37,459 nt of DNA from Actinomycetes bacterium (GCA_024638625.1 JAHEJY010000014.1:1-37459); one strand, 5' to 3'. Shown: positions 1 to 7,275, numbered from the stretch's first letter. Notes: generated by a model from the letters alone, not told the origin. Made by a program: numbers and translations.

Positions 1-228
1 CATCCGTTCTTGGTCGAGTGAGCTCAAGACAACCTGGCCTTCTCTCTTCCTGTGAAGCAGACCGGCTTCGTCGAGAATGCGGAGATGGTGAGACACGGTC
101 GGTTGAGAAACCCCTCCGAGGCGCTCCACCAGGTCGTTGACGCTGAGCCATTCGCAACACAACGCATCCATGATTCGTTGGCGCGTGTCATCGGAAATGG
201 CCTTGGCGAACTTGACGCTGTCACTCAT
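1..228 (-). CDS. ArsR-family winged-helix regulator (3' end cut off)
   Basis: Reading leftward from the ATG at 228-226 gives 76 codons with no stop before the window edge, so the C-terminus is missing. The protein starts MSDSVKFAKAISDDTRQRIM and contains the segment GGVSQPTVSHHLRILDEAGL at about residues 39-58, the recognition helix region of ArsR/SmtB-type repressors, followed by the start of the beta wing. The family binds DNA as a dimer and releases it on sensing metals or other signals. The ligand cannot be told here because the C-terminal part is absent; the visible pair CC at residues 24-25 might take part in metal binding. The start is chosen because a -10-like TATACT lies 7 nt upstream and a perfect palindrome overlaps the start codon, suggesting a leaderless, self-regulated transcript. 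Fairly sure of family, unsure of effector. Confidence 0.85.
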   Translation of the reverse strand, partial: MSDSVKFAKAISDDTRQRIMDALCCEWLSVNDLVERLGGVSQPTVSHHLRILDEAGLLHRKREGQVVLSSLDQERM

Positions 229-250
229 ATATTGAAGTATATCAATATAT
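227..250. promoter_or_regulatory. Palindromic ArsR-type operator with embedded -10 box
   Basis: Two perfect 9-bp arms, ATATATTGA (227-235) and TCAATATAT (242-250), flank a 6-bp centre. On the minus strand the centre reads TATACT, a near-consensus -10 box ending 7 nt before the arsR ATG. The AT-rich palindrome resembles ArsR/SmtB operators, and a repressor bound here would cover the -10 and the start codon. Autoregulation is an inference from position. Confidence 0.65.
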
Positions 251-279
251 CTATGTATACGAAATTCCCACCGAGCCGA

Positions 280-777
280 TCACGACCAGTCGGCGGCCGA
301 TGCCCCGCCGCTCGGAGCCGTGATGCCGGCACCTGCCACGGCTACGACGTCGCCCGCCGGCCACAGACCCGCGTCGGCTGCAACCTCAGCACGGCCTCCG
401 CCGGTTCCCCAGCCGACATAATCGAGCATGTTGTTCGCGTCCCCGAAGCTGTTGGACGAATACAAAGCCGCTTCCGCTCCGTCGGCCGACAACCCGCCGA
501 GTTTGTCGGCTTCCACCTGAATCGAGGCGCCGGGCCCAACCTCGCCAGAGAGCTCCGTATAGGCGGGCCGATTGCACAGCCACAGGCCTTCGATGGAAAC
601 CGGGTCGGTTCCGAGATTGGTCAGCGTGACATGGCTGCCGAATTCGACCTCGGTGATCGCCAGATCTCCGATGGCCCCGCCGCCGGTGACCGCCGGCGTC
701 GTGTTGTCCGAATCGCCATCACCGCAGGCCGCAACTATCAGCGCCATGACGGCTGCGATCGTCATCCATCGTTTCAT
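280..777 (-). CDS. Lipoprotein with lamin-tail-like domain
   Basis: A 165-residue protein starts at the ATG at 777, preceded by AAAGGAG. Residues 1-17 form a short basic and hydrophobic signal ending in LIVAAC, with the lipobox cysteine at residue 18, so it is probably lipid-anchored on the outer face of the membrane. An acidic and Thr-rich linker follows. The segment from about residue 39 (LAITEVEFGSHVTLTNLGTD..VSIEGLWL) and the later LDYVGWGTGGG look like a lamin tail domain, an immunoglobulin-like fold common in secreted bacterial proteins. No catalytic motif is visible. The role is unknown; binding of a surface or extracellular ligand is only a guess. It is upstream of arsR but that gene has its own promoter. 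Confidence 0.75.
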   Translation of the reverse strand: MKRWMTIAAVMALIVAACGDGDSDNTTPAVTGGGAIGDLAITEVEFGSHVTLTNLGTDPVSIEGLWLCNRPAYTELSGEVGPGASIQVEADKLGGLSADGAEAALYSSNSFGDANNMLDYVGWGTGGGRAEVAADAGLWPAGDVVAVAGAGITAPSGGASAADWS

Positions 778-938
778 CCAAATCTCCTTTGTGGCCGTCA
801 TCGAACTCAAAGCTATCAAAGATGACCGGGTTACGAGGCGCTCCAGGTTGTGGGCGGGAGCCAACGGAGAGGGCCAGCTGTTGCTACGTCCTTTGCCCGG
901 AAGAACACCCCCAGCAACCTAGAGGGTGAGAAAACGTC

Positions 939-1186
939 CATGGAGTTGCAAAGCAACTCCAAGCAACGCGAAGCGTTGCCAGCAACTCCAAGCAACGCGA
1001 AGCATTGCCGCAACCCAAAGAGTTACCGTTGCCGCAACTATGCCCCATGGAGTTGCGAAGCAACTCCAAGCAACGCGAAGCGTTGCCAGCAACTCCAAGC
1101 AACGCGAAGCGTTGCCGCTGCAGAACAATGCCCTATGGAGTTGCAAAGCAACTCCAAGCAACTCGAAGAGTTGCCGTTGCCGTTGC
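939..1186. repeat. Hairpin repeat array beside tRNA-Thr
   Basis: Three repeat copies begin with ATGGAGTTGC at 940, 1047 and 1135; they are about 107, 88 and 52 bp long and become shorter toward the tRNA. Each is made of consecutive small palindromes with three-base loops, such as GGAGTTGC-AAA-GCAACTCC (942-960) and GCAACGC-GAA-GCGTTGC, the latter holding the very stable mini-hairpin GCGAAGC. A last hairpin GCAACTC-GAA-GAGTTGC lies near 1158-1174. The array is in the otherwise gene-free stretch 778-1384. No long ORF across it has protein-like content. It may be a mobile or REP-like intergenic repeat, or shape the 3' end of the tRNA transcript. Confidence 0.8.
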
Positions 1187-1189
1187 CAG

Positions 1190-1261
1190 AGCCGGAGAGG
1201 GGATTTGAACCCCTGACCTGCTCATTACGAATGAGCTGCTCTACCCCTGAGCTACTCCGGC
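1190..1261 (-). tRNA. tRNA-Thr (anticodon CGT)
   Basis: On the minus strand a full cloverleaf can be folded. The acceptor stem GCCGGAG (1261-1255) pairs perfectly with CTCCGGC (1197-1191). The anticodon stem GCTCA/TGAGC encloses the loop TTCGTAA, giving anticodon CGT, which reads the threonine codon ACG. The T arm AGGGG/CCCCT encloses TTCAAAT. The discriminator base at 1190 is T and the CCA end is not encoded. The 3' end lies directly beside the hairpin repeat array. Confidence 0.95.
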
Positions 1262-1316
1262 CAGCGCCCCACCATATAGATAGGGGGAGCGACCAACAGA
1301 ATAGCTAGTCATCGAT

Positions 1317-1345
1317 TAGTCCCCATTCCAGTGCAATGGGGACTA
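1317..1345 (-). terminator. Hairpin downstream of the sulfur operon
   Basis: A perfect 11-bp inverted repeat, TAGTCCCCATT and AATGGGGACTA, encloses a 7-base loop. It lies 40 bp past the stop of the dsrE-like gene, the last gene of the leftward operon, so it is probably its transcription end or an RNA-stabilising structure. The T-run after it is poor, so a Rho-independent role is uncertain. Confidence 0.45.
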
Positions 1346-1384
1346 TTCGAAACAGACTTCGTGACGGACTATTGACGGTTCCAC

Positions 1385-1921
1385 TCAGGTGAAGATGACC
1401 TGGGCTCCTTCACTGAGTTCGATGAAGTCAGTCGCCGAAATGATGTCCTCAACCTCGTCAATCATGTCTTCTTTGGTGAGTCCCATCATGTCGACGGTCA
1501 TCTTGCAGGCCCACAAATGGCCCCCGGCGTCGGAGATCATCTGTACGAATTCCGGCACCTCGGGCACATCCAGGTCGGCAATTTGTCGCTTCATCATCTT
1601 CGTCGCAATCCTGGTCATACCGGGCAGACCAGCCGCGCCCTGGGGCATATGCACTTTGCCGCCTGGAGGATGCATTGCGGTGTTGCCCATCCAGGTGAAC
1701 TGGAGGTCATCCTGGTGTTTCTTGGTGATGATGTCCAGGCCCCAAAAGGTAAAGAAGATGTGGGTTTCGATCCCCTCTCCTAGAGCAGCATTGGCCATCA
1801 CGAGAGATGGATAAACCATGTCGAGCGTACCCTTGGAAGCGATAAAGCAGATCTTGCGATCGGTGTCTTCGTCATCTCCGAAATCGGGGATGATGGAAGG
1901 TGCTTCTTGAGCAGTTGTCAT
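1385..1921 (-). CDS. DsrE/DsrF-like sulfur-carrier protein
   Basis: This 178-residue protein belongs to the DsrE/DsrF-like superfamily, in the DsrE2-type group. After an acidic N-terminus, residues 23-60 (KICFIASKGTLDMVYPSLVMANAALGEG..THIFFTFWGLDII) form the first beta-alpha-beta unit. A likely sulfane-sulfur-carrying cysteine is in LWACKMTVDMMGL near residue 138, the usual position for the reactive cysteine in this group. The family passes persulfide sulfur between proteins in the cytoplasm. It is the last gene of the regulator-sqr-dsrC-dsrE operon, 16 nt after the dsrC-like gene, and has an AGGTCAGGA ribosome site. Partner transfer with the DsrC-like protein is inferred from the operon. Confidence 0.85.
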   Translation of the reverse strand: MTTAQEAPSIIPDFGDDEDTDRKICFIASKGTLDMVYPSLVMANAALGEGIETHIFFTFWGLDIITKKHQDDLQFTWMGNTAMHPPGGKVHMPQGAAGLPGMTRIATKMMKRQIADLDVPEVPEFVQMISDAGGHLWACKMTVDMMGLTKEDMIDEVEDIISATDFIELSEGAQVIFT

Positions 1922-1937
1922 TTCCTGACCTTCTTTC

Positions 1938-2252
1938 TCAGACGCAGCCGTGGGGCTTGGGAACGCCCGCTATATAGGCCATCTTCTTGGCCGGCTTCTT
2001 CGGAAACAGCAGGAAAAGCTCCTTGGTGGAAACACCACTCATGTTCGCCACCCGGCGCAACATCGGGGTCTCTCCCTGCTCCTTGTAATCCTCCCGCAGG
2101 AATTTGATGACCTGCCAGTGCCCTTCGCCCAGGTCGATCCCGATCTGGGAGGCGAGCGCGGCAGCGACGTCTTCATTCCATTGGTCGTATTCGGTCATGA
2201 AGCCTTCGTCGTCGACGGTGACTTCCTGACCACTGATGGTTGCCGTTGGCAT
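1938..2252 (-). CDS. DsrC/TusE-family sulfur-transfer protein
   Basis: The 104-residue length and the C-terminal end AGVPKPHGCV are diagnostic of the DsrC/TusE family, whose penultimate cysteine on a flexible tail carries sulfur. True DsrC proteins have a second cysteine about ten residues before it; here that part reads KKMAYIAG with no cysteine, so the protein is of the single-cysteine kind (TusE-like) and cannot form the DsrC trisulfide. It starts at 2252 in a TAATG overlap with the stop of the sqr-like gene and has GGAGGT upstream, so translation is coupled. It probably accepts sulfur from the SQR or DsrE-like neighbours; that is inference. Confidence 0.88.
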   Translation of the reverse strand: MPTATISGQEVTVDDEGFMTEYDQWNEDVAAALASQIGIDLGEGHWQVIKFLREDYKEQGETPMLRRVANMSGVSTKELFLLFPKKPAKKMAYIAGVPKPHGCV

Positions 2253-3508
2253 TACATACCTCCAACTTGTTGTTTGGTTTGGGTTTGTTCGACCGGGTTC
2301 TTACCGGCCATGGACATCAAGGTCGGGACCGGCATGGGCCGGCCGGGGAGAAGCACATTCCAATAGATCCACCGGAACGCCAGCTTCCCCCAGTGATTGA
2401 GCTGTGTCTCCTTCAATAGGGAGAAAGGGCCTGCTCCGGGCACCGGATATTTTCCGGTTAGGGGTTCGACGTCATAGTTGAAGTCGATCAGCATGCCCTT
2501 GCCGTCGCCCGATTCGATGAAGCAATTGGCGTGGCCGTCGAATGCTTCCGTCATTGGCTTGCCACCGACATAGTCGACGAAGTTGTCGGTAAAGACGTCG
2601 ACCGCAAAATGGGCGACGGAGCCGGCCTTTGACGTTGGCAATGCAGCTGCGTCGCCAAGGGCGAAGATGTTTTCGAACTTGGTCGAGAGGAAGTTGTGTT
2701 TATCGACCGGGACATGGCGAAACTCGTCGCCCAAGCCCGAGCGCCCCACGAATTCCGATCCCATGTTGACGGGCACGGTCACCAGGAGATCGAAATCGAC
2801 CTCCCGCTCATCGTAGGAGATGAGCTTGCCGTCCTCTACCCGCTCGAGATAGAAGTCGGATTCAAGGGTGATATTGCGCTCTGCGAGCATGCCGCCCAGG
2901 TGTTCCGAAGCCACCGGCTTGGTGAACGCTCCCGGCAGTGGCGTCACATACTCGATGTGTACGTTGTTGCGGATCCCCTTCTCCTTGAAGAATGAGTCAG
3001 CCAGAAAGGCGAATTCGAGAGGAGCGACAGGGCATTTGATGGGCATCTCGATGATGTTGACCACCAGCTTTCCACCATCCCAGTCTGCGAGTTTTTTCGC
3101 CAGGGCTTCGGCACCATCGATGGTGTAGAAATCGAAGATCGTTTGATACCAATCGTCGCTTTCAAGACCCGGGGTCTCCTCGGGAGTGGGATGGGTGCCC
3201 GTGGCGATGATCAAGTAGTCGTAGGGCAGAACGGTTCCATTCGTGAGCAACACCTGGTTGTTTTCCGGCTCAACGATTTCGATGGTGCCCATGACGAGGT
3301 TCACGCCGTCAGGTATGAATGTGCGTTTCGGTTTGATCAGATCTCGTCTCGAGTATTTGCCGAAAGGCATGAACAGGAAACCCGGCTGGTAATAGTGAAG
3401 CTCGTCCTCATCTACGATCGTGATGTCCCAGCCGTCGAGGCGGGGACGGAGTTTGTTGACGGCCATCGTGCCGGCTGTTCCAGCACCCAGGACTAACAGT
3501 TTCTTCAC
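2252..3508 (-). CDS. Sulfide:quinone oxidoreductase-like FAD protein
   Basis: A 418-residue two-dinucleotide-binding-domain flavoprotein. The GTG start at 3508 is chosen because AAGGAG precedes it and the protein then begins at once with the Rossmann motif LVLGAGTAGT. YYQPGFLFMPFG (about residues 40-50) and the second nucleotide motif around IIATGTHP and FALGDAAALP match SQR and related NDH-2-like enzymes. Two candidate redox cysteines are seen, in IKCPVAP and HANCFIE. A C-terminal amphipathic stretch (LAFRWIYWNVLLPGRP) fits monotopic membrane binding. SQR oxidises sulfide to sulfane sulfur and passes electrons to quinone. The DsrC- and DsrE-like genes next to it support this job over a plain NADH dehydrogenase. 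Its start overlaps the regulator stop as GTGA. Confidence 0.82.
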   Translation of the reverse strand: MKKLLVLGAGTAGTMAVNKLRPRLDGWDITIVDEDELHYYQPGFLFMPFGKYSRRDLIKPKRTFIPDGVNLVMGTIEIVEPENNQVLLTNGTVLPYDYLIIATGTHPTPEETPGLESDDWYQTIFDFYTIDGAEALAKKLADWDGGKLVVNIIEMPIKCPVAPLEFAFLADSFFKEKGIRNNVHIEYVTPLPGAFTKPVASEHLGGMLAERNITLESDFYLERVEDGKLISYDEREVDFDLLVTVPVNMGSEFVGRSGLGDEFRHVPVDKHNFLSTKFENIFALGDAAALPTSKAGSVAHFAVDVFTDNFVDYVGGKPMTEAFDGHANCFIESGDGKGMLIDFNYDVEPLTGKYPVPGAGPFSLLKETQLNHWGKLAFRWIYWNVLLPGRPMPVPTLMSMAGKNPVEQTQTKQQVGGM

Positions 3509-4326
3509 GTTGATTCTCCTTGTACGTGCACCGCTCCAGCTAGGGAGGCGATGGCTTCGAGCTTGTTGACGAGCCGGCCGTGATCGTCGGCCAGGCGTGA
3601 GATCAGACCACTGACCCGGGACAGATTGCGAAGAATCCAATCCTGGTGGGGGCGGTCAATCCAATAAACCTCATTGATGTGGCGGCGCACGGTGTCCGGA
3701 TCAGCTCCGGATTCTGCGGCGACCGCCAGGATCTCATCGTCCGATGGCGGCCAGACGTCGGGAGCCACTCCTCCGACTATCACCATGCCGACCAGAGTCG
3801 ATCCCATGCGGATGAAACTCCGGGCGCATAAGAGGCCGATGTGGCTCGGAACGAATCGGGGTTCGAGGTCGATCTTTTGGCCCAGCTGTCGCCATCCCTC
3901 TGCACAGGCATCGGGCCGGCCATCGAACAAGGCCTGGAAATAGCCGCACTGATTGGCAACGCTGGTGAGGGCCCGGCCGTCCATGTCGGTGACCACGGCC
4001 ATGACATCGAACAGGTCGGCAGCCAGGTCGGCTATTGCCTGCGCGGTGGATGCAGGCAGCAGAGAGTCGAGTTCCCGGTCGAGCCCCGGGCTCGTTGCGA
4101 TGTCGCCAGAGGTGTTGCCTCCAAGCAGCGCGTGGACTTTGTCAGACGGGAAACGCCATTGGCGCCCTACCTTGACCGCCGTCAGCCTGCCATCCTCGGC
4201 CATGCGGTAGATGGTCGATCGATCGACCCTGAACAGCTCCTGGACCTGTTTGGTGGTGAGCAAGCGGGCGGCCATCGCCTGGTCTTGCGAAGCCGGTTTC
4301 TTGAATGTATCTGCAGCCTTATGCAT
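3505..4326 (-). CDS. Excisionase-type HTH plus PocR sensor-domain regulator
   Basis: A 273-residue fusion. Residues 20-68 (RLLTTKQVQELFRVDRSTIYRMAEDGRLTAVKVGRQWRFP) are a MerR/excisionase-type helix-turn-helix. Residues about 90-235 match the PocR ligand-binding domain (DLFDVMAVVTDMDGRALTS, then cysteines in NQCGYF, DACAEGW and LLCARSF). PocR domains are known from the propanediol regulator PocR and from signalling proteins, and several carry cysteines that may sense redox or bind a ligand. As first gene of the sulfur operon it is likely to control it, perhaps in response to sulfide or redox state. The ATG at 4326 is preferred because a TACGCT -10 box lies 7 nt upstream. The stop overlaps the sqr start. 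Confidence 0.82.
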   Translation of the reverse strand: MHKAADTFKKPASQDQAMAARLLTTKQVQELFRVDRSTIYRMAEDGRLTAVKVGRQWRFPSDKVHALLGGNTSGDIATSPGLDRELDSLLPASTAQAIADLAADLFDVMAVVTDMDGRALTSVANQCGYFQALFDGRPDACAEGWRQLGQKIDLEPRFVPSHIGLLCARSFIRMGSTLVGMVIVGGVAPDVWPPSDDEILAVAAESGADPDTVRRHINEVYWIDRPHQDWILRNLSRVSGLISRLADDHGRLVNKLEAIASLAGAVHVQGEST

Positions 4327-4333
4327 ATCGAGC

Positions 4334-4339
4334 AGCGTA
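4334..4339 (-). promoter_or_regulatory. -10 box for leaderless sulfur operon transcript
   Basis: The minus strand reads TACGCT, ending 7 nt before the ATG at 4326. No ribosome site precedes that ATG, so transcription probably starts at or next to it. Two ATGCAT palindromes (4321-4326 and 4349-4354) flank the box and might be further protein sites. Confidence 0.45.
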
Positions 4340-4379
4340 TGCCTACCTATGCATCCTCAACTAGGGGCTTAAGTCCCGC

Positions 4380-4397
4380 TTGTGAATGCCTTCACAA
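4380..4397. promoter_or_regulatory. CRP/GlxR-type palindromic binding site
   Basis: The perfect palindrome TTGTGAA-TGCC-TTCACAA contains TGTGA-N6-TCACA (4381-4396), the consensus of CRP, GlxR and related regulators. Its centre lies about 62 bp upstream of the predicted leaderless start at 4326, the usual class I activator position. A wider repeat, CCCGCTT (4375-4381) and AAGCGGG (4404-4410), surrounds it. Control of the sulfur operon by a CRP-family protein is inferred. Confidence 0.6.
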
Positions 4398-4455
4398 GGG
4401 ACCAAGCGGGATATCAAGACCCGTCTGAGAGTGATCTCGACTCCGGCACATAGAG

Positions 4456-5397
4456 CTAGGGCAGCAGGGCGATACGATGGACCAGCAGCGAGAAGTAGCC
4501 GTCGTCGTCGACCTCGTTGATCACGAGGCAGTTTGGTGGCCTGTTGGTAGCACCCCACCAATCGACCACCGTCATGCCCATGGTCAATTCCGAAGTCGTC
4601 TCGATCACCACAGAGCATGCTCGCCCGCCGAACAGATCGGGCTCCAACAGGTATGCGATCACGCACGGATCGTGGAGCGGCGCGCCGTCGGTTGCGTACC
4701 GCTCCATGTCGTAGTGCTCGAAGAACTCCAGCATGCCGGCGACCACCCTCCCGGATTCGTTGCCGCTGGCCTTGAATGCCTCGATCCGCTCGTCTGACGT
4801 CAGCGCCTGGTGAGTTACATCCAAGGGCATCATCACCAGCGGTATCCCACTGGTGAACACCGCGGCCGCCGCCTCCGGATCGACGTAGATGTTGAACTCG
4901 GCGGCAGGGGTCACGTTGCCACCTTCGAAGAAGCCGCCACCCATCAGAATCAGCTGATCGATGCGCTCCACGATGCCCGGTTGGCGATCCAGAGCAGTTG
5001 CAATATTGGTCAGCGGCCCGAGGGCGCAGATCGTGGTCACTTCGCGATTCATGAACGTCTCGATCAGAAAGTCGACTGCGTGGCCGGCACGCGGCGACCC
5101 CGAAGGGGCAGGCAGTCCGGCACCATCGATACCGGTCTTGCCGTGGACGTACTCGGCGGTGATCAGAGGGCGCACCGTCGGACTGTCGCAACCGGCGTAC
5201 ACCGGCACGTCCGGACGTCCTGCCAACTCTGTCATCATGAGGGCGTTCCTGGTGGTGAGCTCGAGAGGTACGTTTCCCGCGACGGTCGTTATGCCCAAAA
5301 TGTCGAGCTCTTCGGAGGCCAGAGCCACCAGCAACGCGACGGCATCGTCTTGCCCCGGATCGGTATCGATAATGACCGACCGAGGCTCAGCCATCAA
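4456..5397 (-). CDS. Inosine/uridine-preferring nucleoside hydrolase
   Basis: A 313-residue protein of full family length. The N-terminal IIDTDPGQDDAVALL is the signature of nucleoside hydrolases: the aspartate cluster binds the Ca2+ ion that activates water and the ribose. The downstream AAEFNIYVDPEAA and GAPLHDP motifs supply further ribose- and metal-binding residues, with the histidine in LHDP being the usual active-site acid. It splits nucleosides into base and ribose in the cytoplasm. The gene begins inside the end of the ribokinase gene (starts at 5397 or 5394 both possible), so release and phosphorylation of ribose are coupled. Exact base preference cannot be read from the sequence. 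Confidence 0.9.
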   Translation of the reverse strand: MMAEPRSVIIDTDPGQDDAVALLVALASEELDILGITTVAGNVPLELTTRNALMMTELAGRPDVPVYAGCDSPTVRPLITAEYVHGKTGIDGAGLPAPSGSPRAGHAVDFLIETFMNREVTTICALGPLTNIATALDRQPGIVERIDQLILMGGGFFEGGNVTPAAEFNIYVDPEAAAAVFTSGIPLVMMPLDVTHQALTSDERIEAFKASGNESGRVVAGMLEFFEHYDMERYATDGAPLHDPCVIAYLLEPDLFGGRACSVVIETTSELTMGMTVVDWWGATNRPPNCLVINEVDDDGYFSLLVHRIALLP

Positions 5398-6277
5398 GCG
5401 CCTCGATGTCTTCGATGGTCGGTAATGCAGATTGGGCTCCGGCTTTGGTCACTGTTGCTGCGCCTGCGAGCACGGCCCAGCGGGCGGCTTCGTCCATATC
5501 GAGTCCCCGGCAAAGCCCGGCAGCCAGCGCTCCGCAAAACGCGTCCCCTGCCGCCGTCGGATCGACCGACTCAACCTTTGGAGCCGGCACGTGGATGTAG
5601 TTGCCATCGACAACAACCAGCGCTCCCTCAGAACCGAGCGTGACAACCGTCCGGTTCGCCCCCACAATCCTGACTGCTCGCATCACATCGTCCAACGCCA
5701 CCGCCGGAGGAAGATTGGCAAGAACCGCGAGCTCTGTTCGATTCGGGACCAGGATGTCAACCAGGCCAAGCAGTAATTGATCAAGCGGGGCGGCGGGCGC
5801 CGGATTCAAGATGAAGGTCCCTTCGCAGAGTTCAGCGGCCCGGATTATGACCCCGATCGGGCTTTCGAGTTGCGCCAGCACGACGTTCGCCGCTCTGATC
5901 TCTTGCTCAGGGAGGTCAGCGACCGTGAGCGCAGCATTGGCGCCGGAATTCACCACAATCGTGTTCTCGCCTGCTTCGTCAACGGTGATGAAGGCGGCTC
6001 CGGTCGCAAGACCCGGGTCGACGACGACTGACGAGTGGTCGATGTTCTCGCGATCGAGGACATCCAGAAGCGTCCGGCCCGCTCCGTCGGCGCCTACCCG
6101 TCCGACCATACTGACGTCAGCACCAAGCCGGGAAGCGGCGACCGCCTGATTGGCACCTTTCCCCCCGGTATCGGTCACCTGAGTTTTTCCGAGGACGGTT
6201 TCTCCGGGAGCCGGCAAGCGTGGAACGAACACCGTGGTGTCATGGTTGAGCGAGCCAACCACGACGATGCGACCCAT
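5387..6277 (-). CDS. rbsK: Ribokinase (PfkB family)
   Basis: A 296-residue sugar kinase of the usual size. The motif GGKGANQAVAASRLG at about residues 38-52 is the first PfkB signature and DPTAAGDAFCGALAAG near residue 240 is the second, with the catalytic aspartate in AAGD. NHDTTVFVPRLPAPGET near the start is typical of ribokinases. It phosphorylates ribose with ATP, probably ribose released by the nucleoside hydrolase encoded just after it, and feeds the pentose phosphate and nucleotide pools. Its start shares one base with the holB stop (TGATG), so it is translated from the topA-side operon. Ribokinase is the best call; another PfkB pentokinase is possible. Confidence 0.88.
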   Translation of the reverse strand: MGRIVVVGSLNHDTTVFVPRLPAPGETVLGKTQVTDTGGKGANQAVAASRLGADVSMVGRVGADGAGRTLLDVLDRENIDHSSVVVDPGLATGAAFITVDEAGENTIVVNSGANAALTVADLPEQEIRAANVVLAQLESPIGVIIRAAELCEGTFILNPAPAAPLDQLLLGLVDILVPNRTELAVLANLPPAVALDDVMRAVRIVGANRTVVTLGSEGALVVVDGNYIHVPAPKVESVDPTAAGDAFCGALAAGLCRGLDMDEAARWAVLAGAATVTKAGAQSALPTIEDIEALDG

Positions 6278-7275
6278 CAGCTTCCGATATCGGCGAACAG
6301 GTGAGCCAGCACCAACTCTGGCCGTTGATTTGCTTCGAGTGACTCGTGGGTGGCCATTACCCGCTCGGCGTTTCGCATGGCTTGCACGGGCGAAACCGAC
6401 GCCAGGGTCGTGGGATCGACATCACGATTGACGATGTCTGCTCCATATTGGGCTGCGGCAGCATCGCGGAACCAGGAGGCAAGGATCTCGAGACCATTTG
6501 CGAGCAAGGACAAAAGGTTCCGGCGAGCTTCGCGTTCGAGCTTCTCTTTGGAAGCTCCTTCCGGGCTCAAATCGGCCACCACCTTCTGGGCAGCCCCCAT
6601 TACTTCCTCGGCCAATAAAAAGGCAGTGCCCGGAGTAGGAGCGAGCCGTTCTGGTATCGACAACCACACCGAACGAAAATCCGCCGCACTCGACCCCAAA
6701 GCCAGAGAGAGCGCCAGACCCGGCCGACCCCCTGCAATACCCGCTAGTTCCGCAGCGTTCTCGTGTCCCCGCCCACTCAAAGCCGACAGCACGTCGGCGT
6801 CCGGGACGCGCCCAAACCGCACAACCCTGCTTCGACTTGCAATAGTCGCCGGAAGGTCCTCGGCGGCTTCGGTCACAAGTATGAACACCGTCGAAGCGGA
6901 CGGTTCTTCCAGGGTTTTGAGAAGCGCATTGGCAGCCTGCTCATTCATGAGACCGGCTTCTGGAATGAGGACGACCTTGCGATCGGATTCAACGGGGGCC
7001 AACGACGCCCGCGCAATCGTCGAACGCGCCTGCTCGACCGTCAACGCAGTTCGACCCTCGGCCTCGACCACAATGATGTCGGGATGTACTGCGTCCAAAA
7101 CGCGCCGGGTGTCGATCGGGTTCTGGTCGGGGTTGATGATGAGATTTGCAAACCTCAGCGCAACCGTCGCCTTGCCGACACTGGCCGGGCCGACCATGAG
7201 GTAGGCGTGAGCGGGTCGCGAGGCCTCGCGCAGCAGCATTGCCACCAATCGCTCGTGACCAATGATGTCATTCAT
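6277..7275 (-). CDS. holB: DNA polymerase III delta-prime subunit (clamp loader)
   Basis: A 332-residue AAA+ protein. The start at 7275 is set by the ATGA overlap with the tmk stop. GPASVGKATVALRF (about residues 28-41) is a P-loop-like motif, LLKTLEEPSASTVFILVTE is the conserved clamp-loader segment, and ASRSRVV is the SRC-type region. The delta-prime subunit is the rigid part of the complex that loads the beta clamp at replication forks. The four-cysteine zinc module normally found between the P-loop and the HPD segment is absent here; the stretch runs from NLIINPDQNP straight to VHPDIIVV without a cysteine. Position next to tmk agrees with holB in many bacteria. Confidence 0.9.
   Translation of the reverse strand: MNDIIGHERLVAMLLREASRPAHAYLMVGPASVGKATVALRFANLIINPDQNPIDTRRVLDAVHPDIIVVEAEGRTALTVEQARSTIARASLAPVESDRKVVLIPEAGLMNEQAANALLKTLEEPSASTVFILVTEAAEDLPATIASRSRVVRFGRVPDADVLSALSGRGHENAAELAGIAGGRPGLALSLALGSSAADFRSVWLSIPERLAPTPGTAFLLAEEVMGAAQKVVADLSPEGASKEKLEREARRNLLSLLANGLEILASWFRDAAAAQYGADIVNRDVDPTTLASVSPVQAMRNAERVMATHESLEANQRPELVLAHLFADIGS

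Noticed and set aside
52-825. Long plus-strand open frame of 257 codons
   Set aside because: It lies opposite both the ArsR gene and the lipoprotein, has low-complexity Arg/Gly-rich composition and no family pattern. A shadow of high-GC coding DNA.
939-1186. CRISPR array
   Set aside because: The copies have different lengths, contain palindromes throughout and have no unique spacers of even size; no cas genes are seen.
850-1308. Plus-strand open frames through the hairpin array
   Set aside because: Their products (repeats such as SNSKQREALPATPSNAK) simply read the nucleotide repeat and run into the tRNA gene, so coding is unlikely.
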